This document shows, one piece after another, positions 52,392 through 62,900 of a stretch of DNA of 64,000 nt. Origin of the DNA: Dorea sp. AM10-31 (GTDB taxonomy: Bacteria > Bacillota > Clostridia > Lachnospirales > Lachnospiraceae). Below the pieces are notes generated by a model that was not told where the DNA came from, ran no database searches, and saw only the letters and a program-made list of their open reading frames with translations. Within the stretch, counting starts at the first letter, position 1; the number at the start of each line of letters is the position of its first letter. A program made the translations under genes and the position numbers. The stretch is from contig NZ_QTUV01000001.1 in assembly GCF_003435815.1 (NCBI RefSeq), positions 386,581 through 450,580 on the forward strand, read 5' to 3'.

Positions 52392-52769
52392 GTGAAACAC
52401 AAACTGAAAAACGCTCCGCCGGACACAAAACGGCATGTCAATTATGGCAGATGCCTGTATGCTGCATTTCTGGCTGTCACAGTCCTCTGCGGATATACAC
52501 AGCCGGTTTTTGCCGCTACCATCTGGACCAAAGCCAATGAGATCATGAAGGATGTCTATAACCAGATTATCCTCATTTCCACCATTGCTGCAGTCGTAAC
52601 GGCATCGGTTGCCCTTCTGATGATGAATTTTTCCAAAAGCGGAAAAACCGTGGACGAATCACGTGCATGGCTCAAGCGTATCGTCATTACCTGGGCGATC
52701 TTAAACGGGCTTGGCTTTATCATGGCTTACATCACCCCGTTCTTTGCAGGCGGAAAATGGAACGGATAG
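52392..52769 (+). CDS. Pilin-like T4SS subunit (VirB2/TrbC type)
   Basis: 125 aa from a GTG after AAAAAGGAGG. A signal peptide ends near PVFAATIW, followed by two hydrophobic helices (IILISTIAAVVTASVALLMM and VITWAILNGLGFIMAYI) around a charged loop, the VirB2/TrbC layout. It leads the transfer operon. Confidence 0.75.
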   Translation: MKHKLKNAPPDTKRHVNYGRCLYAAFLAVTVLCGYTQPVFAATIWTKANEIMKDVYNQIILISTIAAVVTASVALLMMNFSKSGKTVDESRAWLKRIVITWAILNGLGFIMAYITPFFAGGKWNG

Positions 52770-52787
52770 ACGAAAGGAGATGCCACT

Positions 52788-53498
52788 ATGGGAATACTTG
52801 ACGGAATCGTGGAATGGATTGCCGAACAGGTCATGAACATTCTGGATCTGATCACCACTTCAGTCCTCGGTGCTCTGGGCTGTTCCATGGATACGTTTCT
52901 TCGCTACTTTCCTGCAGCCGAGACCATGTATCAGGTCTTTCTGGCACTGGGCATCGGGCTGATCCTCTTAAACTGGGTATGGCAGCTCTTTAAAAATTAC
53001 TTTATGGGAGCCGGTATCGAAGCGGAAGATCCCATTAAGCTGTCCATCCGTTCCTTCCTCTTTATCTTTCTCACCTTCTATGCGAAAGATATTGTGGATC
53101 TGCTCCTGAAGATTTCAGGAACACCGTACAACTGGATTTTGACGGAAGACCTGCCGCCTTTAAAATTTGCGGATTTTAACTCCGTAGTCACAGTCATCCT
53201 AGGAGTCTGTGCAAATGGGGCGGTAGCCATCATTGCACTGATTCTGGTACTGATTCTGGCGTGGAACTACATCAAGCTGCTCTTTGAAGCGGCAGAACGT
53301 TATATTCTTCTGGGGGTACTGGTCTACACAGCCCCGGCAGCTTTTTCCATGGGTGCCAGCCAGTCAACTGGAAATATCTTCAAAAGCTGGTGCCGGATGC
53401 TTGGCGGCCAGTTCTTTTTGCTGCTGATGAATGCGTGGTGCCTGCGGCTGTTTACTTCTATGGTCGGCACCTTCCTTGCCAATCCGTTATCCCTATAA
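52788..53498 (+). CDS. T4SS channel membrane protein (VirB6/TrbL-like)
   Basis: 236 aa, five to six hydrophobic segments, e.g. VFLALGIGLILLNWVWQLF and VAIIALILVLILAWNYIKLL, and the TrbL-like stretch AAERYILLGVLVYTAPAAF. It starts 18 bp after the pilin gene with GAAAGGAG. It forms part of the inner-membrane transfer channel. Confidence 0.8.
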   Translation: MGILDGIVEWIAEQVMNILDLITTSVLGALGCSMDTFLRYFPAAETMYQVFLALGIGLILLNWVWQLFKNYFMGAGIEAEDPIKLSIRSFLFIFLTFYAKDIVDLLLKISGTPYNWILTEDLPPLKFADFNSVVTVILGVCANGAVAIIALILVLILAWNYIKLLFEAAERYILLGVLVYTAPAAFSMGASQSTGNIFKSWCRMLGGQFFLLLMNAWCLRLFTSMVGTFLANPLSL

Positions 53499-53513
53499 GA
53501 AAGGAGGACCAAA

Positions 53514-54422
53514 ATGAAACTTAGAAAGAAACTCATACCATTCCTGGTATTAACTGCCTGTCTGGTACTGTTTTGCTCCATGCCGGTCTTTGCAGCGGAG
53601 CTTACGGAAGCAGACGTGGAAGCGGCAGTTGCCAGTCAGGGAAAGGAGGCGGTAACCGGAAATGTCTTCGTCTGGTTCCTGTGTGCCATTGCCTTTTTAA
53701 AGGTATCCCAGAAAATTGATTCTTTTCTGGCATCGCTTGGCATCAATGTCGGCAATACCGGAGGAAACATGATGGCTGAACTTCTGATTGCAGGACGGAG
53801 CCTGACCGGTTCCATGCGTTCCCATGGTGGTGGCGGCTACCGCAAAGCCTCTTCTCCCGGAAGTGCGGCTGTCGCAGGAAGCTTCCTATCCGGCGGGCTT
53901 GCCGGAGCAGTGGGAAGACAGGTACAAAGGGAAGCGGTCAATTCCGCAACCGGTTATACCGAACACAGCAGTATCGGGAACATGCTTTACCAATCATCCC
54001 TGAACAAAGGCGGAGACTTTGCCAATCAGGTCATCAGCAACATTGCACAGGGAAATTACGGTCAGGTGGGTTCCATCAAGGGAGCAGACGCACAGAAAGC
54101 CTTTACTTCCTATATGGGCATCAAGCCGGGCGGCGGTTCTTCCTATGATAATGTAGAAATCGGCGGCGGACGGATCACCGGTACCGAAACCGGAAGTTCC
54201 GGGAACCGGGATTTTGCCCTGTACCATGCCGACCAGTATGCAGCTCCGACTCAGGGCTCCTACTCTACGGTACAGTCCGTGGACGGTTCCACCTGGTACA
54301 AGCAGTATGCACAGGATACGGTCGAAAAAACACCATATACTTCCGGCAGCGGCAAAGTAGCCTACAATGAATCCATTGTCCAGAAACTACCGCCAGCCCC
54401 ACAGCGAAAGGAGCGTATGTAA
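53514..54422 (+). CDS. T4SS-associated exported/membrane protein
   Basis: 302 aa. An N-terminal signal segment (KKLIPFLVLTACLVLFCSMPVFAAE), one helix at ~45-60 (VFVWFLCAIAFLKVSQ), then a Gly/Ser-rich soluble tail with little predicted order. It lies between the TrbL-like and hydrolase genes in the same operon. Its ATG follows AAAGGAGG. No named family is recognised; similar Gly-rich proteins follow TrbL in these ICEs. Confidence 0.65.
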   Translation: MKLRKKLIPFLVLTACLVLFCSMPVFAAELTEADVEAAVASQGKEAVTGNVFVWFLCAIAFLKVSQKIDSFLASLGINVGNTGGNMMAELLIAGRSLTGSMRSHGGGGYRKASSPGSAAVAGSFLSGGLAGAVGRQVQREAVNSATGYTEHSSIGNMLYQSSLNKGGDFANQVISNIAQGNYGQVGSIKGADAQKAFTSYMGIKPGGGSSYDNVEIGGGRITGTETGSSGNRDFALYHADQYAAPTQGSYSTVQSVDGSTWYKQYAQDTVEKTPYTSGSGKVAYNESIVQKLPPAPQRKERM

Positions 54423-54423
54423 C

Positions 54424-56115
54424 ATGCCAAAAACAGCCTTGATGGGCAGTCCTCTTGCTGTCATCGGTACAGTATTCCGGCACAGGCGCACCCTTGCGAA
54501 AACCGGAGCAGCCGTCGGCGGTGTACTGATGCTTCCCATGCTGTTCCTTGTCATGCTTCCGGGACTCGTCTTCGGAGACCTCTCTGAAAATACCGGAGCA
54601 CTGACCAGCAACACGGTAATCAGTGAAAATATCCGGGCTTCCAATCAGGCAATCGTGGAGGTGCTTCAGGAAAGCCATGATGCACTGCTTGCTAAGATCA
54701 ATGCGGAAATTGCCAGACTCCCGGAAGGAGATACTGCCTCTATCAGCGATCCTTACGCTTCCAGTATCATCGTAAATGCGAACCAGCTCATCGCACAGTT
54801 TTGTGCCAGCCAGGATGACTATAAAAATATAAATATCAGCAAACTCAAAAGCCTTATCCGGGAAAACGAGGACGGGCTTTTTTCTTATGACGTTACTTCA
54901 GAAACGGTCACGGTGGAAGTTCCGGCAGAAGAGGAAAATGCACCACCCAGAAAGGTTACTTTTACCCGCCATACCTACACGGTCAGCTATGCCGGAGATG
55001 CCTACTTTGCAGATCACGTCTTTCATCTGACCGATAAGCAGAAAAAAACGGCAGACAGTTATGTGGAAAACCTGACCATGTTCTTTGGCTGCTCCGCTTC
55101 CGGTCTTGCCATGGCGGTGGGTGTCAGCGATGAGGTGCTGGCTTACCGGGCTACCATCCAGCAGGTCGCACAGAAATATGGCATGGAAGCTTATGTGGAA
55201 CTCCTCATGGCAGTCATGATGCAGGAAAGCGGCGGGCGTGGAAGCGATCCCATGCAGGCGGCAGAAGGCGGCTTTAATAAGAAATACCCCCATGTCCCCA
55301 ACGGCATCACCGATCCTGCTTATTCCATCGAATGTGGGATTCAGGAATTAAAGTATGCACTGGATAAAGCAGGATGTACCGGACCTACCGACCTGGACCG
55401 CATCAAGCTGGCGCTTCAGGGTTACAATTACGGCTCCGGCTATATCGACTGGGCAATGGAACGTGACGGCGGCTATACCAAAGAAAACGCCATTGCTTAT
55501 TCGGATATGATGTGTGCCCGTCCGAACTGGCATTATGACCGGTATGGGGACAAGGAATATGTGGAGCATGTTCTCCGGTATTATCAGATTACCAATACCG
55601 GCGGAAGCTATCCGGCAAATGGAATGCAGATTCCCCACTATCTCCAGACCGATTACGGAAACATCCCTTATGGCGGCGGCTCCATCGCATCTTCCGGATG
55701 CGGGCCTACCAGCTTTGCCATGATCGCCAGCTACCTGACCGGGAACACTATTACCCCTCCGGATGCAGTGGCATGGTGCGGGAATTCCTATTACAAGCCG
55801 GGAGTTGGAACCTACTGGAGCTACTTTCAGGCTGCAGCCAGTCATTTCGGCTGTGGCAGCGTCACACAGACCAGCAATGCCAATACGGTACTTCAGGCAC
55901 TCTCCGAAGGCCGTCCGGTCATCTCCTCTCAGCGGGCAGGACTTTTCACCAGCGGCGGGCACTTCATCGTGCTCCGGGGTGTTACGGCAAACGGCAAGGT
56001 ACTGGTCAATGATCCCAATGACAGTGACGCAAAGAACTATATTAACCGTGAATTTGATATGATGTCGGAAATCCATGCCACGGCAAATGCCTACTGGATC
56101 TTCGACAAAAAATAA
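54424..56115 (+). CDS. Conjugation cell-wall hydrolase: lysozyme-like plus C39-like peptidase
   Basis: 563 aa from the ATG at 54424 (GAAAGGAG; 2 nt after the previous stop). One N-terminal membrane helix (~30-48). Residues ~235-390: lysozyme-like domain (YGMEAYVELLMAVMMQESGGRG with catalytic Glu, LALQGYNYGSGY). Residues ~425-560: C39_2-type peptidase (GCGPTSFAMIASYLTG with catalytic Cys, GHFIVLRGV with His, NDPN with Asp). Opens peptidoglycan for the transfer channel, like Tn916 Orf14. Confidence 0.88.
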   Translation: MPKTALMGSPLAVIGTVFRHRRTLAKTGAAVGGVLMLPMLFLVMLPGLVFGDLSENTGALTSNTVISENIRASNQAIVEVLQESHDALLAKINAEIARLPEGDTASISDPYASSIIVNANQLIAQFCASQDDYKNINISKLKSLIRENEDGLFSYDVTSETVTVEVPAEEENAPPRKVTFTRHTYTVSYAGDAYFADHVFHLTDKQKKTADSYVENLTMFFGCSASGLAMAVGVSDEVLAYRATIQQVAQKYGMEAYVELLMAVMMQESGGRGSDPMQAAEGGFNKKYPHVPNGITDPAYSIECGIQELKYALDKAGCTGPTDLDRIKLALQGYNYGSGYIDWAMERDGGYTKENAIAYSDMMCARPNWHYDRYGDKEYVEHVLRYYQITNTGGSYPANGMQIPHYLQTDYGNIPYGGGSIASSGCGPTSFAMIASYLTGNTITPPDAVAWCGNSYYKPGVGTYWSYFQAAASHFGCGSVTQTSNANTVLQALSEGRPVISSQRAGLFTSGGHFIVLRGVTANGKVLVNDPNDSDAKNYINREFDMMSEIHATANAYWIFDKK

Positions 56116-56125
56116 AGGAGCCATT

Positions 56126-56746
56126 ATGAACAGAACAAAAGTGATTCTTTCCATTTTCCTAATGCTGTTTCTGCTGCTTGCCGGACTGGTTCTCCCCAGT
56201 TTCTGGAAAAGCCAGAAAAAAGAAGCTTCCGGAAACAAAGGCAGGGAACCGGCAAAGGAAACAACAGAAACAAATTCTGATACCCCCATGCCGGAATATC
56301 TGGATTTTGATGCTTTAAAAGCATTTTTCTCCGACAGCCAGATTGCTTCTCTCAAAGAGCAGTTTCCTGTCTACCTAAAAGAGTATGTCAAAAAAGAACA
56401 GACAAGCATCACCTTCCTGCCGGAAAAAACCAGCTACCCTACCGAAACAACCGTCTGCCTGATGTTTTCACTTTCCGATCAGGATACGCTTCCGGTTACC
56501 TACCACACCCCGACGGGTGTGTTTTTATTTGGAGAAGACGGGGTACAGGTCTCTGCAGATACAACTGTTTACGAAAAACAGACAGATGATTCCCTGCCGT
56601 CCCAGACTTCGCAGGACATCGAACACCTGCAGGAAGGCGGGTATCCGGATACTTCTGACAGCCCGGAAGCTCCGGACACAGAATCCGGCAGTGCCTCTGT
56701 GCCTTCCAAAGATGCGAAAGATACGAAAAAGGAGGTGCAGCCATGA
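56126..56746 (+). CDS. Exported/anchored T4SS accessory protein
   Basis: 206 aa from the ATG at 56126 (AAAGGAG). A membrane anchor (VILSIFLMLFLLLAGLVLPSF), a central domain (DALKAFFSDSQIASLKEQF; strand-rich VCLMFSLSDQDTLPVTYHT) and a Ser/Glu/Asp-rich disordered tail. It overlaps the VirB4 gene by 4 nt. A wall-spanning or VirB8-like role is possible, but no family is assigned. Confidence 0.6.
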   Translation: MNRTKVILSIFLMLFLLLAGLVLPSFWKSQKKEASGNKGREPAKETTETNSDTPMPEYLDFDALKAFFSDSQIASLKEQFPVYLKEYVKKEQTSITFLPEKTSYPTETTVCLMFSLSDQDTLPVTYHTPTGVFLFGEDGVQVSADTTVYEKQTDDSLPSQTSQDIEHLQEGGYPDTSDSPEAPDTESGSASVPSKDAKDTKKEVQP

Positions 56747-59700
56747 CACAGCCAGAAGAAACACCGGTTTCCTTTATCCCGCCCAACTTCATTGAGAAAG
56801 GCAAGATCCTAAACGGAACTTTTGACATCCGCAATGCCATAGAAAGCATTGTTCTTTCCCTGGCAATTGGTATCCCTGTTTCCCACCTGCCGCTGTCCCT
56901 GACTGCCCGCATCATCATTCTCTGCATGACCGCACTTCCGGCGGCAATGGTAGCCCTGATTGGAATCGGCGGAGAGAGCATCACTGCCTTTCTGATGAAT
57001 GCCTTGCGTTTTGTAGTGAACCGCAGGGTAATCTGGAGGTCCGACAGTCTTCCGGAAGGAAAGCCACGCAGGAACCCACGTTCCAAAGAGCCAAAGACAA
57101 AGAAACACCGGAAAGCAGAAAAAACGGCAGAGCCTTCCAAAGTAATGGCATCGGCTCCCCCGCAGTCTGAACCGGACGCACCAGCCCCGCCAAAAAGTAA
57201 AAAAAAAGAACACCGACAGTTTGATACCTCCACCAAGCGGGGCATCAAAAAACAGGCAAAGGAAGATATCCGTTATCTAAAGTGGGAGCAGAAAGAAGCC
57301 AGCCGACAGAAAAAAGAGGCGGCGAAACAGATAAAAATCCAGAAAAAAACGGAAGCCCGGAGACGAAAGGAGGAAGAAAAACGGGCAGTTTCCGAAAATC
57401 GGGCGGCAAAAAAAGAGCAGAAAAAGAAGGTGGTTTCCAAGAAGGACGCCTCATCTGCCACGGCAAACCCCGTTTCCCGGAAAAAGCGAAAGAAAGACCA
57501 GACCTTGGAGGATTATCTTCCGGTGGAAAAAATCGAAAACGGGATCGTCTATACCACAGACGGACGGTACGTGAAGATCCTGGAGATTGAACCAATCAAC
57601 TTCCTGCTTCGAAGTGCCAGAGAACAGCAGGGCATCATTTACAGCTTTATCAGCTACTTAAAGATCAGCCCGGTCAAACTCCAGATCAAGATGATCTCCA
57701 AAAAAGCAGACATCAATAAGCATTTGGAGCAGTCCCGGCTGGAGCTGGAGCGGGAAACCGATCCTCATTGTCAGGAGCTGCAGCGTGACTACATCCAGTT
57801 TGTCCAGAACTTAAGTTCCAGAGAAGCAGTATCCAGACGGTTCTTTCTGATTTTTGAGTATGAACCCTTCAATGCCAACCGGAAGGAGGAGGAACGGGAA
57901 ATCCTTGCCGCCCTTGAGACGGCATCCCAGACTGCCAAAACCTTTCTGTACCAGTGCGGGAATGAAGTGGTCACCCATGACAATGAGGATGAATTTACCA
58001 CAGATGTCCTGTACACACTGTTAAACCGTACCCTTTGTACGGAGGTTCCGCTTCCGGACCGGATCAGCACTGTACTGTCCGCCTATACAAAGGAAAACCG
58101 CATGGAGGAACTGGATCACATCCGGATCAACGAGTTTCTCGCACCGGAAAGTGTGGATTTCAAGCACTCCCATTATGTGCAGATCAATGGGCTTTACCAT
58201 TCCTACCTGCTTGTGCCGTCTGACGGCTACAAAAACCGGGTAACTCCCGGATGGCTGTCACTCCTTGTCAATGCCGGGGAAGGGATTGATATTGATTTCT
58301 TTCTCCAGAAACAGCCAAAGGACAAGATCCAGCAGCGTCTCGGTCAGCAGATCCGTATCAACCGTTCCAAATTAAAGGATGCGTCCGATACCAACACTGA
58401 CTATGATGACCTGAATTCTGCCATCCGCTCCGGATATTTTCTGAAGCAGGGACTTGCCAACAACGAAGATTTCTATTACATGAATCTTCTCATCACCATT
58501 ACCGCTTCCACTCTGGAAGAACTGCAGTGGCGGATTCAGGAAATGAAAAAGCTCCTGATTTCGCAGGATATGAACTTACACTCCTGCTACTTTTTGCAGG
58601 AGCAGGGCTTTCTCTCCTCTCTGCCGCTGGCAAATCTGGACAAGAAGCTTTTTAAGCTGTCCAAGCGGAACGTACTGACTTCCGGGGCGGCAAGCTGCTA
58701 TCCCTTCGTCAGCTACAGTATCTGCGATGATAACGGAATCCTCTTTGGGGTAAACAAGCATAACAATTCCCTGGTCATTGCGGATATCTTTGATTCCAGG
58801 CAGTACAAGAACAGCAACATCTGTATCTTAGGCTGTTCGGGAGCAGGAAAGACCTTCACCATGCAGACCATGGCACTAAGGATGCGAAGAAAAGGCATCC
58901 AGGTGTTCATCATCGCTCCCCTAAAGGGACACGAATTTTACCGGGCTGCAAGGAATGTCGGCGGAGAATTTATCCAGATCTCCCCTGCCAGTAAAAACTG
59001 TATCAACATCATGGAAATCCGGAAGGTAGACAATTCTGTAAATGAACTTTTAGACGGACCGACCCTCGATGCCTCCGCACTGGCTGGCAAGATTCAAAGG
59101 CTTCACATCTTCTTCAGTCTGCTGATCCCGGATATGTCCCATGAGGAGAAGCAGCTTCTGGATGAAGCCCTGATCAAAACCTATGCCTTAAAAGGGATTA
59201 CACATAAAAATGAATCCCTGACAGATCCGCAGCATCCGGAGCAGTACAAAAAGATGCCCATTCTGGAGGATGTCTACAATGTCCTGCTGGAAAGCGAAGA
59301 TACGAAGCGTCTGGCGCACATCTTAAACCGGCTGGTTCATGGTTCTGCTTCTTCCTTTAACCAGCAGACCAATGTGGACCTGACCAATAAATATACGGTA
59401 CTGGATATCTCCGAACTGACCGGTTCCAGCGATCTTTTAACGGTCGGCATGTTCGTAGCCCTGGATTATGTCTGGGATAAAGCGAAGGAAAACCGTACCG
59501 AAGAAAAAGCCATCTTTGTCGATGAGGTCTGGCAGCTCATCGGTGCATCCAGCAACCGGCTTGCAGCGGAATTCGTACTGGAAATTGCCAAGATCATCCG
59601 GGCTTACTCCGGAGCCGGCATATTTGCCACACAGGATCTGAACGACTTCTTTGCTCTGGATGACGGGAAGTACGGCAAGGGTATCATCAATAACTGCAAG

Positions 59701-59940
59701 ACCAAGATCATCCTGAACATGGAGGATGAAGAGGCACAGCGGGTGAAGACTATCCTGCATTTATCGGAAACAGAAGTAATGAACATCACCCATTTCCAGC
59801 GGGGCAACGGTCTGATCTCAACCAACAATAATAACATCACTGTGGAATTTAAGGCTTCCAATCTGGAAAAGGAGCTGATTACCACAGATCGGCAGGAGCT
59901 TCTGGAAATCCTTGCGAAACAGAAGAAACAGGCTGTGTAA
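56743..59940 (+). CDS. virB4: PrgI-VirB4 fusion ATPase of the T4SS
   Basis: 1065 aa. Residues ~1-95 are a PrgI-type membrane domain (IPPNFIEKGKILNGTFDIRN, two hydrophobic helices). Residues ~100-240 are a very basic Lys/Arg/Glu linker. From ~260 follows a VirB4 ATPase: Walker A GCSGAGKTFTM (~697), VFIIAPLKGHEFYRA, Walker B AIFVDEVWQLIG (Asp ~927) and ATQDLNDFFA. In most Gram-positive ICEs PrgI and VirB4 are separate genes; here one polypeptide anchors the ATPase to the membrane. It energises DNA/protein export. Confidence 0.92.
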   Translation: MTQPEETPVSFIPPNFIEKGKILNGTFDIRNAIESIVLSLAIGIPVSHLPLSLTARIIILCMTALPAAMVALIGIGGESITAFLMNALRFVVNRRVIWRSDSLPEGKPRRNPRSKEPKTKKHRKAEKTAEPSKVMASAPPQSEPDAPAPPKSKKKEHRQFDTSTKRGIKKQAKEDIRYLKWEQKEASRQKKEAAKQIKIQKKTEARRRKEEEKRAVSENRAAKKEQKKKVVSKKDASSATANPVSRKKRKKDQTLEDYLPVEKIENGIVYTTDGRYVKILEIEPINFLLRSAREQQGIIYSFISYLKISPVKLQIKMISKKADINKHLEQSRLELERETDPHCQELQRDYIQFVQNLSSREAVSRRFFLIFEYEPFNANRKEEEREILAALETASQTAKTFLYQCGNEVVTHDNEDEFTTDVLYTLLNRTLCTEVPLPDRISTVLSAYTKENRMEELDHIRINEFLAPESVDFKHSHYVQINGLYHSYLLVPSDGYKNRVTPGWLSLLVNAGEGIDIDFFLQKQPKDKIQQRLGQQIRINRSKLKDASDTNTDYDDLNSAIRSGYFLKQGLANNEDFYYMNLLITITASTLEELQWRIQEMKKLLISQDMNLHSCYFLQEQGFLSSLPLANLDKKLFKLSKRNVLTSGAASCYPFVSYSICDDNGILFGVNKHNNSLVIADIFDSRQYKNSNICILGCSGAGKTFTMQTMALRMRRKGIQVFIIAPLKGHEFYRAARNVGGEFIQISPASKNCINIMEIRKVDNSVNELLDGPTLDASALAGKIQRLHIFFSLLIPDMSHEEKQLLDEALIKTYALKGITHKNESLTDPQHPEQYKKMPILEDVYNVLLESEDTKRLAHILNRLVHGSASSFNQQTNVDLTNKYTVLDISELTGSSDLLTVGMFVALDYVWDKAKENRTEEKAIFVDEVWQLIGASSNRLAAEFVLEIAKIIRAYSGAGIFATQDLNDFFALDDGKYGKGIINNCKTKIILNMEDEEAQRVKTILHLSETEVMNITHFQRGNGLISTNNNNITVEFKASNLEKELITTDRQELLEILAKQKKQAV

Positions 59941-59996
59941 CTTTGGGCAGCACTGACGCTGCCCTTTTCATTTGAACTTCAAGAAGGAGGAGACTT

Positions 59997-62900
59997 ATGT
60001 TACAGACATACAAATCCTATACCAGACGGACGCTGGCTATGCTGCTGGCAGTCCTTGTCGCAGTCGGCGCATTGTTTTCCGGCAGTTTTCCGGTTCATGC
60101 AGCCGACGGCACCATCAGCTATAAGGCAGGTGCCAATATCCCTTACGGTAGCTATTTTACCTCCCGCATGAGCTTTGACGGGAGCAATACTGCCTACTGC
60201 GTGGAACCACTGAAGAAAACCCCTTCCTCCGGTTCCTATTCCTATGACCTTTTAAGCCAGAACTCCCCGCTCAGAAAAGCGCTCTACTACTTAAACGGCG
60301 GCTACGGCTACGATAAAGTCGTCAAGGATAAATATTTCAGTGGCTGGAGTGATGATAACAGCTATGTCATCGGACATCTGGTTGTCGCTTACATCTATGC
60401 CGGTAATTCCGCTGACACCGGAGCTTTCCATGGCGCTCCGCAGTCCTATATTGATAAAGCACTGGAAGTAGCCAGTGCCATCCCGGGACTTCCGAACCCG
60501 CCGGAAGACTTCCGGGCATTCATCGTTCCGGGACAGGGCAGCCAGACCATTGCCGGAAGCTGGTATCAGGTTCCAAACGGCTGGATCGAACTGAAAAAAT
60601 CTTCTGCCAACGGAAGTATATCGGACGGGAATCCGAATTACAGCTTAAAGGGTGCTGTGTATGGAATCTATCAGGGTGAGAAGCTCATCCAGAAACTGAC
60701 CACCGATGAAAACGGGTATGCCAGATCCGGCGAACTGGAGGAAGGCGATTATACCGTAAAAGAGCTCTCTGCTTCCAAAGGCTACATTGTAGACACCAAA
60801 GCTCACAAAGTCACTGTAAAAGCAGAACAGACTTCTGCTGCAAACGTAACAGAGATTCCGCAGAATAATCCTATGGATCTGGTGCTTGAAAAGCTGGATG
60901 CCGAAACAAAGAAAGCCTCCCCACAGGGAGCAGCTTCCCTTGCAGACGCAGAATTTACAGTCAAGTTCTATACCGAGCAGTCTGACAGTGATCCTGCGGA
61001 AGCTGGAAAGAAACCGGCACGTACCTGGGTATTAAAAACAGATGTTTCCGGAAAGATGCATTTTACCAAAGATTCCTTTGTAAGCGGCGATGCCTTTTAC
61101 TATACCAGTGATGGCAAGACCGTCTGTCTTCCGCTCGGTACCATAACGGTACAGGAAAGCAAAGCCCCTGCCGGATACCAGCTCAATCCAACTGTCTTCG
61201 TACAGAAAATTACAGGTGACGGTAAGCAGGAAACGGTTTCGGTATACCAGTCTTCTACCGTAGAAGAATCTGTCATCCGTGGCGGAGTGAAGATCCAGAA
61301 ACGTGACAGCGAGACCGGAGAAGCAAAACCGCAGGGTTCTGCCACATTGGAAGGTACTGTCTTTGCGATCACTACGTTAAATGAAAATCCGGTATTAGTA
61401 GACGGAACATCCTACACGAAAGATCAGGTTGTCCTTACACTTACTGCCGATAAATCCGGTTCTGCTGCAACTGCAAAAGATGCTCTCCCATTCGGACATT
61501 ACCGTGTGGATGAAACAACTGCACCTTCCGGTTATCTGAACAGCGGAAAGATCTCTGTAGAATTTGACATCACAGAACAGGGAAAAATCGTGGAACTGAC
61601 TGCAAAAGACAATTCCATCTCCAATCAGGTCATCCGCGGGGATCTGGAATTTGTCAAGATTGCTGACGGCAGCCAGAATCGTCTGGCAAATGTTCCATTT
61701 AAGATCACTTCCAAAACAACAAGTGAAAGCCATGTGATCGTAACAGATGCCAATGGTTATGCCAGCACTTCCTCAAAATGGAACAAACATACATCCAATA
61801 CCAACCGTGGCGAATCTCCAGAGGACGGCATCTGGTTCGGCACATCCAAACCGGATGATTCCAAAGGAGCATTGATTTACGATACTTACATCCTGGAGGA
61901 ACAGCGTTGCGACTCCAATAAAGGCATGGATCTCTTAAAATTTGAAGTTAAAGTTTATAAGGATTCTGTAACTGTACGGGTTGGAACTCTGACCGATGAT
62001 GCCATTGAGATCGGCACGACTGCTCTGGATGCCGAGACCGGTACACACATGAGCCAGCCGGCAAAAGAAGTGACGATTGAAGACGTTGTGGAATACAAAG
62101 GCTTGAAAAAAGGCCAGAAATACAAACTGACTGGAACGTTAATGGACAAAGAAACAGGCGAACCAATCCTTGTGGATGGAAAACCGGTGACTTCCAAAAC
62201 AGAATTTACTGCAAAGAAATCCTCTGGCTCCGTCAAAGTAACCTTTACCTTTGATGCAACTTCCTTAAAGGGCAAAACAACCGTTGTCTTCGAGGAATTA
62301 TATCAGGATGAGATGCAGCTTGCAGTCCATACCGACATCAACGATGAAGACCAGACCATCTATTTCCCGGAAATCAAGACTACTGCGAAAGATGCGGACA
62401 CGAACTCCAATATTTCCTGTGCAAAGAAAGAAATCACGCTGGTGGATACGGTTTCCTTTAAGGGGCTGGTTCCTAACCATAAATATGAAGTGACCGGAAC
62501 TCTGATGGATAAAGAAACAAAGAAACCAGTCGAAACAGACGGAAAACCGGTGACAGCAAAAGCATCCTTCAAGCCAAAAGAATCCGCTGGTACGATAGAG
62601 GTTACCTTTACCTTTGATGCCAGCTCCTTAAAAGGGAAAACGGTAGTTGTCTTTGAATCCCTGGCTTACAAAGACAAGGAAGTTGCCGTACACGCAGACA
62701 TTGCAGATGAAGGACAGACTATTTACTTCCCGGAAATCAAAACCACAGCCAAAGACGGCAGTGACGGGGATCAGGATGTCTCTGCTTCCAAGGAAGCGAC
62801 TATCGTAGATACGGTCACTTATCATGGTCTGATGCCTGGATCTGAGTACAAAGTCATCGGAACCCTGATGAATAAGGAAACCGAAGAGGCTTTGTTAAAA

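Noticed and set aside
55348..56355. 335-codon minus-strand frame opposite the cell-wall hydrolase gene
   Set aside because: It is antisense to a well-supported gene with lysozyme and C39 motifs; long shadow frames are expected at this GC content.
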